NCBI RefSeq assembly: GCF_002078175.1
Contig: NZ_MWFK01000001.1
Coordinates: 3,224,001 to 3,288,000 of the forward strand
Direction of reading: 5' to 3'
Length of the DNA: 64,000 nucleotides
Origin: Streptomyces sp. M41(2017)
GTDB taxonomy: Bacteria > Actinomycetota > Actinomycetes > Streptomycetales > Streptomycetaceae
This document shows, piece after piece, positions 43,375 through 53,013 of the stretch. Both the position numbers and the translations under genes were made by a program. The notes beneath the pieces are model-generated. The model was not told the origin of the DNA and did no database searches. It worked only from the letters and a program-made list of their open reading frames with translations. Position 1 is the stretch's first letter; the number at the start of each line of letters is the position of its first letter.

Positions 43375-44298
43375 ATGGGACGGTATGTCATCCGGCGCTT
43401 GCTGCAGATGATCCCGGTCTTCATCGGCGCCACACTGCTCATCTTCCTGATGGTCAACGTGATGGGCGACCCCATCGCGGGCCTGTGCGGCGACCGGCAG
43501 TGCGACCCCGCCACGGCCGCCCAGCTGCGTACGGAGTTCGGCCTCGACAAGCCCCTGTGGCAGCAGTACCTGACCTACCTGGGCAACATCTTCACCGGCG
43601 ACTTCGGCACCGCGTTCAACGGACAGCCCGTCACCGAGCTGATGAAGTCTGCCTTCCCGGTCACCATCCGGCTGACGATCGTCGCGATCCTCTTCGAGAT
43701 CATCATCGGCATCACGCTCGGCGTCATCACCGGCCTGCGCCGCGGCCGGCCCGTCGACACCGGCGTCCTGCTGCTGACCCTCGTCGTCATCTCCGTGCCG
43801 ACCTTCGTCACCGGCCTGCTGCTCCAGCTGCTCCTCGGTGTCGAATGGGGCTGGATCAAGCCGTCGGTCTCCCCGGAGGCCACCTTCGGCGAGCTGATCG
43901 TGCCGGGCCTGGTACTCGCGTCGGTGTCCCTCGCCTACGTGACCCGGCTGACACGGACCTCCATCGCGGAGAACAGGCGGTCCGACTACGTCCGCACGGC
44001 GGTCGCCAAGGGCCTGCCCCGGCGCCGGGTCACCATCCGGCACCTGCTGCGCAACTCGCTGATCCCCGTGGTCACGTTCATCGGCACCGACATCGGCGCG
44101 CTGATGGGCGGCGCGATCGTCACCGAGCGGATCTTCAACATCCACGGTGTCGGCTACCAGCTCTACCAGGGGATCGTCCGTCAGAGCACCCAGACCGTCG
44201 TCGGCTTCGTGACCGTGCTCGTCCTCGTCTTCCTGGTCGCCAACCTCCTCGTCGACCTCCTGTACGCCGTACTCGACCCGAGGATCCGCTATGCCTGA
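43375..44298 (+). CDS. Importer 3 permease, DppB/OppB type
   Basis: 307 aa; CGGAG 7 nt before ATG. Starts MGRYVIRRLLQMIP. The first outside loop has LCGDRQCDP (Cys38, Cys43), keeping the first cysteine pair of the BldKC-like permeases but not the second. EAA loop YVRTAVAKGLPRRRVTIRHLLRNS. Typical OppB with about six helices. Its last 8 nt overlap the start of the next permease gene. Confidence 0.88.
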   Translation: MGRYVIRRLLQMIPVFIGATLLIFLMVNVMGDPIAGLCGDRQCDPATAAQLRTEFGLDKPLWQQYLTYLGNIFTGDFGTAFNGQPVTELMKSAFPVTIRLTIVAILFEIIIGITLGVITGLRRGRPVDTGVLLLTLVVISVPTFVTGLLLQLLLGVEWGWIKPSVSPEATFGELIVPGLVLASVSLAYVTRLTRTSIAENRRSDYVRTAVAKGLPRRRVTIRHLLRNSLIPVVTFIGTDIGALMGGAIVTERIFNIHGVGYQLYQGIVRQSTQTVVGFVTVLVLVFLVANLLVDLLYAVLDPRIRYA

Positions 44299-45310
44299 GC
44301 AGCCGCCGTACGAGGAACAGCCGCACCACGGCCCCGAGGGCCCTCCCAAGGAGGACCTCGCCATGGCCGGGACGGGCTTCGGCGGCCCGATGGATCTGGG
44401 GTCGAGCGAGGCCGAGACGCTGGAGCGGACCCCCGGCGGCCCCGAGGGGACCGGGCCGGCGGAGAAGCCGCGCTCCCTGTGGTCGGACGCCTGGCGGGAC
44501 CTGCGCCGCAACCCCGTCTTCATCATCTCCGCGCTCGTGATCCTCTTCCTGGTCGTCATCTCCATCTGGCCCGGACTGATCACCTCCCAGAGCCCGCTCC
44601 AGTGCGACCTCGCCAAGGCGCAGGAGGGCTCCCAGCCCGGACATCCCTTCGGCTTCGACGGCCAGGGCTGCGACGTCTACACCCGGACGGTCTACGGCAC
44701 CCGGATCTCCATCAGTGTCGGTGTGCTCGCCACGCTCGGGGTCGCGATCCTCGGCTCGCTGCTCGGTGGGCTCGCGGGCTTCTACGGCGGGATCAGCGAC
44801 TCCCTGCTCTCCCGGCTCACCGACATCTTCTTCGCCATCCCCGTCGTCCTCGGCGGCCTGGTCCTGCTGTCCGTGGTGACCAGCAACACGATCTGGCCGG
44901 TGGTCGGCTTCATGGTGCTGCTCGGCTGGCCGCAGATCTCCCGTATCGCGCGCGGCTCCGTCATCACCACCAAGCAGAACGACTACGTCCAGGCGGCTCG
45001 CGCCCTCGGTGCCTCCAACTCCCGTCTGATGCTGCGGCACATCACCCCGAACGCGGTCGCCCCCGTCATCGTCGTGGCGACCATCGCACTCGGTACGTAC
45101 ATCTCCCTGGAGGCGACCCTGTCGTACCTGGGCGTCGGTCTGAAGCCCCCCACGGTCAGCTGGGGGATCGACATCTCCTCCGCCTCCGCGTACATCCGCC
45201 AGGCCCCGCACATGCTGCTGTGGCCGGCCGGCGCGCTCGCGATCACCGTGCTCGCGTTCATCATGCTCGGCGACGCGGTGCGCGACGCCCTCGACCCGAA
45301 GCTGAGGTGA
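44291..45310 (+). CDS. Importer 3 permease, DppC/OppC type
   Basis: 339 aa; the ATG lies inside the end of the OppB gene. A long charged cytoplasmic tail (1-70) precedes helix 1 (about 80-97). The outside loop has two cysteines (LQCDLAKAQ and GQGCDVYTR). EAA loop DYVQAARALGASNSRLMLRH, then ATLSYLGVGL and PTVSWG, matching OppC. The stop overlaps the ATPase start by 4 nt (GTGA). Confidence 0.88.
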   Translation: MPEQPPYEEQPHHGPEGPPKEDLAMAGTGFGGPMDLGSSEAETLERTPGGPEGTGPAEKPRSLWSDAWRDLRRNPVFIISALVILFLVVISIWPGLITSQSPLQCDLAKAQEGSQPGHPFGFDGQGCDVYTRTVYGTRISISVGVLATLGVAILGSLLGGLAGFYGGISDSLLSRLTDIFFAIPVVLGGLVLLSVVTSNTIWPVVGFMVLLGWPQISRIARGSVITTKQNDYVQAARALGASNSRLMLRHITPNAVAPVIVVATIALGTYISLEATLSYLGVGLKPPTVSWGIDISSASAYIRQAPHMLLWPAGALAITVLAFIMLGDAVRDALDPKLR

Positions 45311-46302
45311 CCGACGTGCTGCTCGAAGTGCGCGACCTGCACGTGGAGTTCCGGACCCGGGACGGAGTCGCCAAGGCCGTCAACGGCGTCAACTACAGCG
45401 TCGACGAGGGCGAGACGCTCGCCGTCCTCGGCGAGTCCGGCTCCGGCAAGTCGGTGACCGCCCAGGCCATCATGGGCATCCTCGACACACCACCCGGGAA
45501 GATCACCGGCGGCGAGATCCTTTTCCAGGGCCGCGACCTGCTGAAGCTCAAGGAGGAGGAGCGGCGCAAGGTGCGGGGCGCCGAGATGGCGATGATCTTC
45601 CAGGACGCGTTGTCGTCCCTGAACCCCGTACTCAGCGTCGGCGAACAGCTCGGCGAGATGTTCACCGTGCACCGCGGGATGTCCCGCAAGGAGGCCCGCA
45701 CCAAGGCGATCGAGCTGATGGAGCGGGTGCGTATCCCGGCCGCCGCCGAGCGCGTGCGCGACTATCCGCACCAGTTCTCCGGCGGTATGCGCCAGCGCAT
45801 CATGATCGCCATGGCGCTGGCCCTGGAGCCCGCCCTGATCATCGCGGACGAGCCGACCACCGCGCTCGACGTCACCGTGCAGGCCCAGGTGATGGACCTG
45901 CTCGCGGAGCTCCAGCGCGAACTCGGCATGGGACTCATCCTCATCACCCACGACCTCGGGGTGGTCGCGGACGTCGCCGACCGGATCGCCGTGATGTACG
46001 CCGGACGGATCGTCGAGACGGCACCGGTCCACGACATCTACAAGGCCCCCGCCCACCCCTACACGAAGGGGCTGCTGGACTCGATCCCGCGCCTCGACCA
46101 GAAGGGGTCCGAGCTCTACGCGATCAAGGGGCTGCCGCCCAACCTGATGCACATCCCGCCGGGCTGCGCCTTCAACCCGCGCTGTCCGATGGCCCAGGAC
46201 ATCTGCCGCACCGAGGTGCCGCCGCTCGCGGAGGTCGACGCGGACCGCGGGAGCGCCTGCTTCTTCTGGAGGGAATGCCTCGATGGCACAGACAGCCACT
46301 GA
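45307..46302 (+). CDS. Importer 3 ATPase, DppD/OppD type
   Basis: 331 aa from GTG 45307, chosen because it forms the GTGA overlap with the permease. [24 protein letters not shown], Walker A GESGSGKS, signature [14 protein letters not shown], Walker [15 protein letters not shown], switch [10 protein letters not shown]. The C-terminal cysteines ([21 protein letters not shown]) fit the DppD cluster type. Overlaps the next ATPase by 20 nt. Confidence 0.88.
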   Translation: MTDVLLEVRDLHVEFRTRDGVAKAVNGVNYSVDEGETLAVLGESGSGKSVTAQAIMGILDTPPGKITGGEILFQGRDLLKLKEEERRKVRGAEMAMIFQDALSSLNPVLSVGEQLGEMFTVHRGMSRKEARTKAIELMERVRIPAAAERVRDYPHQFSGGMRQRIMIAMALALEPALIIADEPTTALDVTVQAQVMDLLAELQRELGMGLILITHDLGVVADVADRIAVMYAGRIVETAPVHDIYKAPAHPYTKGLLDSIPRLDQKGSELYAIKGLPPNLMHIPPGCAFNPRCPMAQDICRTEVPPLAEVDADRGSACFFWRECLDGTDSH

Positions 46303-47344
46303 ACCCCTGCTGGAGGTCAGCGGGCTGGTCAAGCACTACCCGCTCACCCAGGGAATCCTGTTCCGGAAGCAGGTCGGCGCGGTCAAGGCCGTCGACGGGG
46401 TGGACTTCGCCCTCGGACGCGGCGAGACCCTCGGCATCGTCGGCGAGTCCGGCTGCGGCAAGTCGACGGTCGCCAAGATGCTGGTCAACCTGGAGAAGCC
46501 GACCGGCGGAACGATCAAGTACAAGGGCGAGGACATCACCCGGCTGTCCGGCCGGGCGCTCAAGGCCGTGCGCCGCAACATCCAGATGGTCTTCCAGGAC
46601 CCGTACACCTCGCTCAACCCCCGGATGACCGTCGGCGACATCATCGGGGAGCCCTACGAGATCCATCCCGAGGTGGCTCCGAAGGGCGACCGCAGGAAGC
46701 GGGTCCAGGACCTGCTGGACGTGGTCGGGCTCAACCCCGAGTACATCAACCGCTATCCGCACCAGTTCTCCGGCGGTCAGCGCCAGCGCATCGGCATCGC
46801 CCGCGGCCTCGCGCTGCGGCCCGAGATCATCGTCGCCGACGAACCCGTCTCCGCGCTCGACGTCTCCGTGCAGGCCCAGGTCATCAACCTGCTGGAGAAG
46901 CTCCAGGACGAGTTCGACCTCAGCTACGTGTTCATCGCGCACGACCTGTCGATCGTCCGGCACATCTCCGACCGGGTCGGGGTGATGTACCTCGGACGCA
47001 TCGTCGAGACCGGCAGGGACGCCGAGATCTACGACCATCCGACGCACCCCTACACCCAGGCACTGCTCTCCGCCGTGCCCCTGCCGGACCCCGAGGCCCG
47101 GGAGCACCGGGAGCGGATCATCCTCTCCGGGGACGTGCCCTCACCCGCGAACATCCCCTCGGGCTGCCGGTTCCGCACCCGCTGCTGGAAGGCGCAGGAG
47201 CGCTGCGCGCTGGAGGTGCCGCTGCTCGCGGTGCCGGCCGTGTTCCGGATCGGTGACAGTCCGGCCGCCCACGACTCCGCCTGCCACTTCGCCGAGGAGA
47301 AGCAGGTCGTCCCGCCGGAAGAGCCTCCCGGCGGGGCCGCATAA
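46283..47344 (+). CDS. Importer 3 ATPase, DppF/OppF type
   Basis: 353 aa; TGGAGGGA before ATG 46283. [26 protein letters not shown], Walker [10 protein letters not shown], signature [14 protein letters not shown], Walker [15 protein letters not shown], switch [10 protein letters not shown], and [15 protein letters not shown] and ACHF cysteines. Less like BldKE than the importer 2 ATPase is. Last gene of the operon; a 14-bp-stem terminator follows. Confidence 0.88.
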   Translation: MAQTATEPLLEVSGLVKHYPLTQGILFRKQVGAVKAVDGVDFALGRGETLGIVGESGCGKSTVAKMLVNLEKPTGGTIKYKGEDITRLSGRALKAVRRNIQMVFQDPYTSLNPRMTVGDIIGEPYEIHPEVAPKGDRRKRVQDLLDVVGLNPEYINRYPHQFSGGQRQRIGIARGLALRPEIIVADEPVSALDVSVQAQVINLLEKLQDEFDLSYVFIAHDLSIVRHISDRVGVMYLGRIVETGRDAEIYDHPTHPYTQALLSAVPLPDPEAREHRERIILSGDVPSPANIPSGCRFRTRCWKAQERCALEVPLLAVPAVFRIGDSPAAHDSACHFAEEKQVVPPEEPPGGAA

Positions 47345-47451
47345 CCGTACAAAGGTGAGCGAACGTCGTTAACACGCAGGCAACTTGGCGGAAGCGGTAC
47401 CGATATACGGACACGCCAAGGTGAACACCGTACGGCCGTGCGGGTGCCGTA

Positions 47452-47487
47452 AACGAGCCGGGGTGCGCCATGTCACCCCGGCTCGTT
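47452..47487. terminator. Bidirectional terminator (14-bp perfect stem) between importer 3 and the S9 peptidase
   Basis: AACGAGCCGGGGTG, loop of 8, then its exact complement CACCCCGGCTCGTT. The end reads TT on the plus strand and, as the complement, on the minus strand too. Confidence 0.85.
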
Positions 47488-47492
47488 GCCGC

Positions 47493-49643
47493 CTAGGCCG
47501 GGGTCGCGCCGGGCGGGGTGAGTCCCAGTGAGCGCTTCAGGAAGTCCACCTGGAGGAGGAGCAGGTTCTCCGCCACCGTTTCCTGCGGGGTCATGTGGGT
47601 GACGCCCGACAGCGGGAGTACCTCGTGCGGGCGGCCGGCGGCCAGCAGGGCGGAGGACAGCCGGAGGGTGTGCGCCGCCACCACGTTGTCGTCCGCGAGC
47701 CCGTGCACGAGCATCAGGGGCCGGTGCGGTGCGGCGGGCGCGGACAGCCCCTCGTCGGTCACGAGCGAACTCCCCGCGTAGACCGCCGCGTTCGTGGCCG
47801 GATCGCCGAGGTACCGCTCCGTGTAGTGGGTGTCGTACAGCCGCCAGTCGGTGACGGGCGCGCCCGCGATACCCGCGTGGAAGACGTCGGGGCGGCGCAG
47901 CACGGCGAGCCCCGCGAGCCAGCCGCCGTAGGACCAGCCGCGGATCGCGACCCGTGACAGGTCCAGCGGGAACCGTTCCGCGAGCGCGTGCAGCGCCTCG
48001 ACCTGGTCGTCGAGCGTGACCGTGAAGTCGTCGCGGATCGCCTTCTCCCAGGCGGGGGAGCGCCCCGGGGTGCCGCGCCCGTCCGCGACGACCACGGCGA
48101 ATCCCTGGTCGGCGAACCACTGCGAGGTGAGGTGGGCGTTGTGCGCGGCCAGCACCCGGGGGCCGTGCGGGCCGCCGTACGGGTCCAGCAGGACCGGCAG
48201 GGGATTGTCGCCGTCGTAGTCGTTCGGCATAAGCACGGCGCATGGGATTTTCCGTGCGCCCCCCTGTGTGAGTGTCACGCGCGGGGACAAACCGGGGTGT
48301 TCGGCGTGAGACGTGATGGTCGTCGTGCTCTTGGCGCCGCGCAGCACCTGCACCTGGGTGCCCGGCCGGTCGAGTGCCGACGACACGAGCACGGTCACGC
48401 CCCCGGCGCGAACCGCCGAGTGCACGCCGGGCTCCTGTGAGAGGCGCTCCACCCCCAGCTCGTTGACGCGGTACACGTGCACCTCGCCGGTCTCCGGCAG
48501 GGCCGCCGCCTCGCCCGCCGACGCCGCGACCAGCACGTCGTCGGCCGACACGTCGAGCACCGCCCGGACGTGCAACTGCGCGCCGGTCAGCGGCCGTTCG
48601 CCGAACGCCAGGACCCGCGCGCCCCCCTCGTCGGCGATCCGCACGAGCTGTCCACCGGGGCTCCAGCACGGCACCCCGGGGAAAAGATCAAGCCAAGTTG
48701 GATCTTCGTCCGCGTGCACCATCCGCGTCGAACCGGAGTCCGGATCCACGGCCAGGTAGAGCTGACTGCGCTGGTCCCGCGCCTGCACGAGGATCAACGG
48801 CGCACCCGCCGCTGACCAGTGCGCATGCGCCAGATACGGATACCGCGCCCGGTCCCACGAGACCTCCGTGCGTGCCCCGTCCACCCCGACCACGAAGAGC
48901 CGCACCTCCGCGTTGGCGCCGCCCGCCGACGGATACGCCACCCGCTGCGGCTCGCTCTCCGGACGCGCCGGATCGGAGATCCACCAGCGCCGCACGGGGG
49001 AGTCGTCGACCCGTGCGACCAGCAGGCTGTCGCTCTCGGGCGACCACCAGAAGCCGCGGGAACGCCCCATCTCCTCGGCTGCGATGAACTCCGCCAGACC
49101 GTACGAAACCGACCCTTCTCCGGCCGGCGACTCCGGCTCGGCGAGCGCGCGGTCTCCCTCGCCGTCCGCCCCGACGACCCGCAGGGCGCCCCCGGCGACG
49201 TACGCCACGAGCCGTCCGTCGGGCGACGGCCGCGGGTCGATCACCGGCCCGGGGACGCGGAGTTCCCGTGCCGTCCCCGCCCGCAGCTCCGCCGTGAACA
49301 GCCGCCCCGAAAGAGTGAAAGACGCCAGCTCGACGGCTGTGTCGGTGGCATATCCGACGATCCCCGCACCGCCCTCGCGGCTGCGTTCGCGGCGCGCCCG
49401 CTCCGCCGCCGGGAGCCGCTCCGTGGCGCCCCCGAGGAGCGCGGCGGGGTCGGCGGCCGGCCGCTCCCGGTTCTCCGCCACGTCGAGAACCCACAGCTGG
49501 TTCGCCCGGTCCGTACCGGACGAGGACCGCAGGAACACCACGCGGGAACCGTCCGGCGCCACGGTGAACGCCCGTGGTGCACCGGAGGTGAACCGCTGCG
49601 TCCGGGCGGACCGGCGGGGGAAGGACAGAGGCTCGTTCGTCAT
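47493..49643 (-). CDS. S9-family prolyl oligopeptidase / dipeptidyl-peptidase IV-like serine peptidase
   Basis: 716 aa from ATG 49643; the frame is open further but without support. No signal peptide, so cytoplasmic. N-terminal beta-propeller (about 1-430, DPPIV_N-like: FTVAPDGSRVVFLRS, WWSPESDSLLVARVDDSPV), then an alpha/beta-hydrolase domain. Catalytic triad by motif: Ser571 in GWSYGG, Asp651 in HGLADDNV, His683 in GVTHMTP. Such enzymes remove dipeptides, often X-Pro, from oligopeptides. Convergent with importer 3, it may degrade the imported peptides (context inference). Confidence 0.9.
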   Translation of the reverse strand: MTNEPLSFPRRSARTQRFTSGAPRAFTVAPDGSRVVFLRSSSGTDRANQLWVLDVAENRERPAADPAALLGGATERLPAAERARRERSREGGAGIVGYATDTAVELASFTLSGRLFTAELRAGTARELRVPGPVIDPRPSPDGRLVAYVAGGALRVVGADGEGDRALAEPESPAGEGSVSYGLAEFIAAEEMGRSRGFWWSPESDSLLVARVDDSPVRRWWISDPARPESEPQRVAYPSAGGANAEVRLFVVGVDGARTEVSWDRARYPYLAHAHWSAAGAPLILVQARDQRSQLYLAVDPDSGSTRMVHADEDPTWLDLFPGVPCWSPGGQLVRIADEGGARVLAFGERPLTGAQLHVRAVLDVSADDVLVAASAGEAAALPETGEVHVYRVNELGVERLSQEPGVHSAVRAGGVTVLVSSALDRPGTQVQVLRGAKSTTTITSHAEHPGLSPRVTLTQGGARKIPCAVLMPNDYDGDNPLPVLLDPYGGPHGPRVLAAHNAHLTSQWFADQGFAVVVADGRGTPGRSPAWEKAIRDDFTVTLDDQVEALHALAERFPLDLSRVAIRGWSYGGWLAGLAVLRRPDVFHAGIAGAPVTDWRLYDTHYTERYLGDPATNAAVYAGSSLVTDEGLSAPAAPHRPLMLVHGLADDNVVAAHTLRLSSALLAAGRPHEVLPLSGVTHMTPQETVAENLLLLQVDFLKRSLGLTPPGATPA

Positions 49644-49770
49644 GCCCCGACCATATTGGCCATGCGCCCCCTTGTGCGGCCGTGCGCCGATCGATGCGCG
49701 CGTACGGATAGTTATGATCACTAGCGCTGCGTGGGTAAGAACCTGCTGGCTGCTGGAACGACGTACCCGA

Positions 49771-49792
49771 CCCCGTACGAGCCCGTACGGGG
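49771..49792 (+). promoter_or_regulatory. Stem-loop in the leader of the small membrane gene
   Basis: CCCCGTACG-AGCC-CGTACGGGG, a 9-bp perfect stem with a 4-nt loop, 58 nt before the GTG at 49851. TATGAT at 49713-49718 is a possible -10 for this gene. Role unknown. Confidence 0.4.
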
Positions 49793-49850
49793 ATCTGTAT
49801 GTCACCCGTACAACCCCCCTGGTCCCTGGGAACTTTGGAGGTGAGCCGCC

Positions 49851-50045
49851 GTGGCACTTTCGATTTCGGCGGTGGTGCTGCTGGCGATCATCGTCTTCAT
49901 CCTGGTGAAGAAGTCAGGACTGAAGGCCGTTCACGCCTTGGTGTGTGTCCTGCTCGGGTTCTACCTCGCCTCCTCGACGATCGCGCCCACGATCAACGAT
50001 CTGACGACGAACATCGCGGGGATGATCGGCAGCATCAAGTTCTGA
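49851..50045 (+). CDS. Small membrane protein (64 aa), hypothetical
   Basis: GTG with GGAGG about 9 nt upstream. Two hydrophobic helices: about 4-19 (SAVVLLAIIVFILV) and 26-45 (VHALVCVLLGFYLASSTIA), joined by KKSGLK. The short tail INDLTTNIAGMIGSIKF is amphipathic. It resembles small membrane proteins common in Streptomyces chromosomes and mobile elements, without known role. Convergent with the DUF397 gene, 4 nt apart. Confidence 0.72.
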   Translation: MALSISAVVLLAIIVFILVKKSGLKAVHALVCVLLGFYLASSTIAPTINDLTTNIAGMIGSIKF

Positions 50046-50049
50046 CCGG

Positions 50050-50259
50050 TCAGCCCCCGGACGCGAACGACACGAAGTCGGCCCAGGCTCCCGGCGTCAC
50101 GGCGAGCCGGGGGCCGGCGGCGTTCTTGGAGTCGCGGACGAGGACTGCGCCGGGGGTGGTGGCGACCTCGATGCAGGAATTCCCGTCGGGGCCGTCGCTG
50201 TAGCTGCTCTTGAACCACGCCAGTTCGGAGACATCCTGGGCTGAGGTGGTGCGGATCAT
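50050..50259 (-). CDS. DUF397 protein
   Basis: 69 aa. Diagnostic DUF397 sequence: LAWFKSSYSDGPDGNSCIEVA, then VLVRDSKNAAGP and AWADFVSF. The family is restricted to actinobacteria and almost always lies next to a DUF5753 XRE-type regulator; some pairs act as regulator and small partner in development and antibiotic production (family knowledge). Here the ATG overlaps the XRE stop codon by 4 nt (ATGA), showing translational coupling. Confidence 0.92.
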   Translation of the reverse strand: MIRTTSAQDVSELAWFKSSYSDGPDGNSCIEVATTPGAVLVRDSKNAAGPRLAVTPGAWADFVSFASGG

Positions 50260-51128
50260 GTTTCTCCCAGCACTTGCTCGATGAAGGCCAGCGACTCCCG
50301 AGGCGTGAGTGCCTGGGCCCGGATGGTGCCATACCGCAGCTCAAGGATCCTGAGCTGTTTCGGATCCGAGATCGGTCGACCGCTGTACGCCCCGTCGGAG
50401 CGGCCGACCGCGGTACCGTCCGCAAACTTCAGCACTTCGATCTTTCCGCTCAGTCCGGGATGGGCGTCGGCGTTCGTCGGCATCACCTGGAGCGTGACAT
50501 TGCGCAACTGGGCCACCTCCAGCAGATGTTCGAGCTGCTGATGCCACACCATTGTGCCTCCGACCGGACGGCGGAGGGTCGCCTCTTCCTGGACGAAGCA
50601 GAGACTCGGAGCGGGTACACGCTCGAAGATCGACTTCCTGGCGATACGGGCAGCGACCATCCGGTCCGCCTCTTCAGGCGTGTACGCCGGTTGCCATGCC
50701 TCGAACAGGGCTCGCGCGTGCGCAGGAGTCTGCAGTAGCCCGTGCAGGCTGAGCCCGACGTAGGCCCCGAGCTCGACTGCCTGGGCCTCCATGTTGGCCA
50801 GCTCCCGCACTTTGCGCGGATACCTGACCTTCGCCACGTCCTCCCGCATCGCCGAGAGCAGCCCACCCGCCCCCAGCACCTCGTCCGCCATGTCCAGGTA
50901 CTCGGGGCGCGGGATCCTCTTCCCGCTCTCGATCTTGTAGACCATGTCCTCGCCGTACCCGACCGCCTCACCGAACTCGGCGGCCCGCATCCCCACCGCC
51001 TCGCGCCGCAGCCGCAGTTGCCGCCCGACGGTCGCGACGACCGCGACGCCCCAGTCGTCGTCCGGGTCCACCTCCCAGCCCGGCTCGTCCGCCTCGCTCT
51101 TGAGCCGCCTCACGTCGTCCACCGACAT
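50256..51128 (-). CDS. XRE-type helix-turn-helix regulator with DUF5753 domain
   Basis: 290 aa from ATG 51128 with GGAGGGG 6 nt upstream. HTH (about 30-85): LRLRREAVGMRAAEFGEAVGYGEDMVYKIESGKRIPRP. The rest is DUF5753: ALFEAWQPAYTPEEADRMVAARIARKSIF, FVQEEATLRRPVGG, LLEVAQLRNVTLQVMP and AHPGLSGKIEVLKF. Coupled to DUF397 and divergent from an RsbW-like ATPase, giving the recurrent Streptomyces XRE/DUF397/ATPase triad. Target and signal unknown. Confidence 0.9.
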   Translation of the reverse strand: MSVDDVRRLKSEADEPGWEVDPDDDWGVAVVATVGRQLRLRREAVGMRAAEFGEAVGYGEDMVYKIESGKRIPRPEYLDMADEVLGAGGLLSAMREDVAKVRYPRKVRELANMEAQAVELGAYVGLSLHGLLQTPAHARALFEAWQPAYTPEEADRMVAARIARKSIFERVPAPSLCFVQEEATLRRPVGGTMVWHQQLEHLLEVAQLRNVTLQVMPTNADAHPGLSGKIEVLKFADGTAVGRSDGAYSGRPISDPKQLRILELRYGTIRAQALTPRESLAFIEQVLGET

Positions 51129-51283
51129 CCCGCACCCCTCCGCCGTACCGCTGAACCTCAACGCGCCCTACCCGTACGACGGTTCCGGACAGCCCGGACA
51201 GGACCGGACAAGCTCCGGACAGTCACCGTACGTACCGGCGTCGTCACTGTTCACGGTAGGTGCGCCCCGCCACGCTGAGTGAC

Positions 51284-51769
51284 GTGAACCAAGAAATCGC
51301 CGACCCCGAGGTCCAGCTGTCGGGGACCGTCAGGAACTCCAGCGTTCTGCTGTCGCCGACCCCGCGCGGTGCCCGGCTCGCCCGGCTGCTCGCCACCGAG
51401 CAACTGCGCGCCTGGGGGCTGCCCCTGGACCGGGCGCCGCAGGTCGTCGCCGAGCTGGCGGCCAACGCGGCGACCCACGGCCGGGTGCCGGGGCGCGACT
51501 TCCGGCTCACGCTCTACGTCGTCGGCGGCACCCTGCGGATCGAGGTCACCGACACCCGGGGCGACCGGGTCCCGGAGATGCGGCACCCGGTGGGGGAGGC
51601 GGAGTCCGGCCGTGGGCTCGTCCTCGTCGACGCGCTGGCCGACCGCTGGGGGGTCGCGCCGGGGCCGCATCCGCGGAAGACCGTGTGGGCGGAGATCGGC
51701 CTGCCACCGGAACCCGTCCGTTCGTGCTGCGGTGCCGGGAACGGTCTTTCCCGAGGAACACAAAGGTGA
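51284..51769 (+). CDS. RsbW-like ATP-binding protein (anti-sigma kinase family)
   Basis: 161 aa from GTG 51284; a GTG at 51260 is an alternative and neither has a strong ribosome-binding site. HATPase_c domain: SPTPRGARLARLLATEQLRAWGLP, N box VVAELAANAATHG, then IEVTDTRGDRVPE and ESGRGLVLVDALADRWGV, ending RKTVWAEI. Divergent from the XRE gene (155 nt between starts), the usual partner arrangement. Probably controls a sigma or transcription factor through phosphorylation or binding; not provable here. Confidence 0.86.
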   Translation: MNQEIADPEVQLSGTVRNSSVLLSPTPRGARLARLLATEQLRAWGLPLDRAPQVVAELAANAATHGRVPGRDFRLTLYVVGGTLRIEVTDTRGDRVPEMRHPVGEAESGRGLVLVDALADRWGVAPGPHPRKTVWAEIGLPPEPVRSCCGAGNGLSRGTQR

Positions 51770-51870
51770 AATGACCCGGCCAAGCCCCACCCCACCCGCT
51801 CCCGGCGACGCACTCACTCGCGCGAGTGAACATCACCGACTCGGCTGGATTCGTGGGCGGTTGGCTGCCC

Positions 51871-51940
51871 TACGCTCGGCGCAACACAACAGCAGACATG
51901 CGACGGCCCTCGCCGGGACGCCAATCCCAGTGCGAGGGCC
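51871..51940 (+). promoter_or_regulatory. Predicted -10 (TACGCT) and leader hairpin upstream of the winged-helix gene
   Basis: TACGCT at 51871-51876 fits the -10 consensus; the -35 is weak. About 29 nt later GGCCCTCG (51905-51912) pairs with CGAGGGCC (51933-51940) across a 20-nt loop. The hairpin could equally end transcription from the ATPase gene upstream. The ribosome-binding site TAGGAG follows at 51956. Confidence 0.4.
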
Positions 51941-51968
51941 TGACCACCGAGGAAGTAGGAGCTTCCCG

Positions 51969-52955
51969 ATGGATACGCAGAACCCTAGCGCGCCCCCGCG
52001 CGCCCGGTCCCGGGTTGCCGCCAACGGCCATCCGAACCGGGGACCCGTCCGGGCCGGTGGTGTCATCCACGACAACACCCGCCACACCACCCGCTTCACG
52101 GTGATCGGCAATCACCTCGCCCAGCACCCGGAACTGTCCGGGCTCGCGATCGGACTCGGCGTCCACATCCAGTCCCTCCCCGCGGGCGCGCCCGTCGACA
52201 TCAGGACCCTGACCGCCCGGTTCCCCGAGGGCGCGACCCGCATCGCGGCGGCCCTGCGCGAACTCGAGGCCCACGGCTACCTCCGCCGCACCCGCGAACG
52301 CGTCCCCGGCGGCCGGATCGTCACCCGTACGGTCTCCTGCAACCAGCCGGTTCGCGGAGGCGAGGCCCGCCCCGGGCCCCGGAGGGCGACAGAGGCCGCG
52401 CGGCGTGACGCGCGGGAGCAGCCGGTGCGTCAGGGCGGGTTCGGCCCCGAGGGCCCCGGTCGTGGCCGCACGGCGGCGGACCGGGGCCCGCACCCGGTCT
52501 CGTACGAGCCGGGTGAACGGCGCGAGGGGCGTACCGCCCGGGCGGCCCTCCCCGAGGTGCCTCGCCCGTCCTGCACCGCCCCCGACCTGCTGCGGACCGC
52601 CACCGACCTGCTCGCCGGCCTTCACCGACGCGACCCGCGCCTGCTGCTGTCGGGGGACGACACCGCCCACCTCGCCCCGGGTGTCGCCGCCTGGCTGGAG
52701 CGGGACGTCGACGCGGGTTCCGTGACCCTGGCCCTGACCAGGGACCTGCCGCCGGAGGGACTCAGGCGCCCGGCAGCGTTCCTGGCCCACCGCCTCACGG
52801 CGCACCTGCCTCCGCCCCCGCCGTTCCGCGCTCCCGCTCCACCACCGGACGTCCGGCACCGGCTCCAGAACTGCGACGGGTGCGACCGCGCCTTCAGAGC
52901 CCCCGAACCCGGCCGCTGCCGCGCCTGCACCCCCGCCGTCGGCAGCGCCGCCTGA
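51969..52955 (+). CDS. Winged-helix DNA-binding protein with C-terminal Cys4 zinc-finger-like motif
   Basis: 328 aa from ATG 51969 with TAGGAG upstream. Residues about 40-130 look like a winged helix: [59 protein letters not shown], then a wing. A disordered Arg/Gly/Pro-rich linker (about 135-200) and a second helical region ([19 protein letters not shown]) follow. The C terminus has CDGCDRAF-8 nt-type spacing to CRAC, a likely zinc ribbon. Proteins of this architecture are frequent in Streptomyces, with no proven role. It follows the ATPase gene by 199 nt. Confidence 0.75.
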   Translation: MDTQNPSAPPRARSRVAANGHPNRGPVRAGGVIHDNTRHTTRFTVIGNHLAQHPELSGLAIGLGVHIQSLPAGAPVDIRTLTARFPEGATRIAAALRELEAHGYLRRTRERVPGGRIVTRTVSCNQPVRGGEARPGPRRATEAARRDAREQPVRQGGFGPEGPGRGRTAADRGPHPVSYEPGERREGRTARAALPEVPRPSCTAPDLLRTATDLLAGLHRRDPRLLLSGDDTAHLAPGVAAWLERDVDAGSVTLALTRDLPPEGLRRPAAFLAHRLTAHLPPPPPFRAPAPPPDVRHRLQNCDGCDRAFRAPEPGRCRACTPAVGSAA

Positions 52956-53001
52956 TGCCCGGCGCCCGGGGCTGCCCGAGCCCGCTCCGGCCGGTGCCTC
53001 G

Positions 53002-53007
53002 TACGCT
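53002..53007 (+). promoter_or_regulatory. Predicted -10 (TACGCT) for a leaderless mshB transcript
   Basis: TACGCT ends 6 nt before the ATG at 53014 and no Shine-Dalgarno is present. Fits leaderless expression. The -35 region is not clear. Confidence 0.48.
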
Positions 53008-53013
53008 GGCCCC

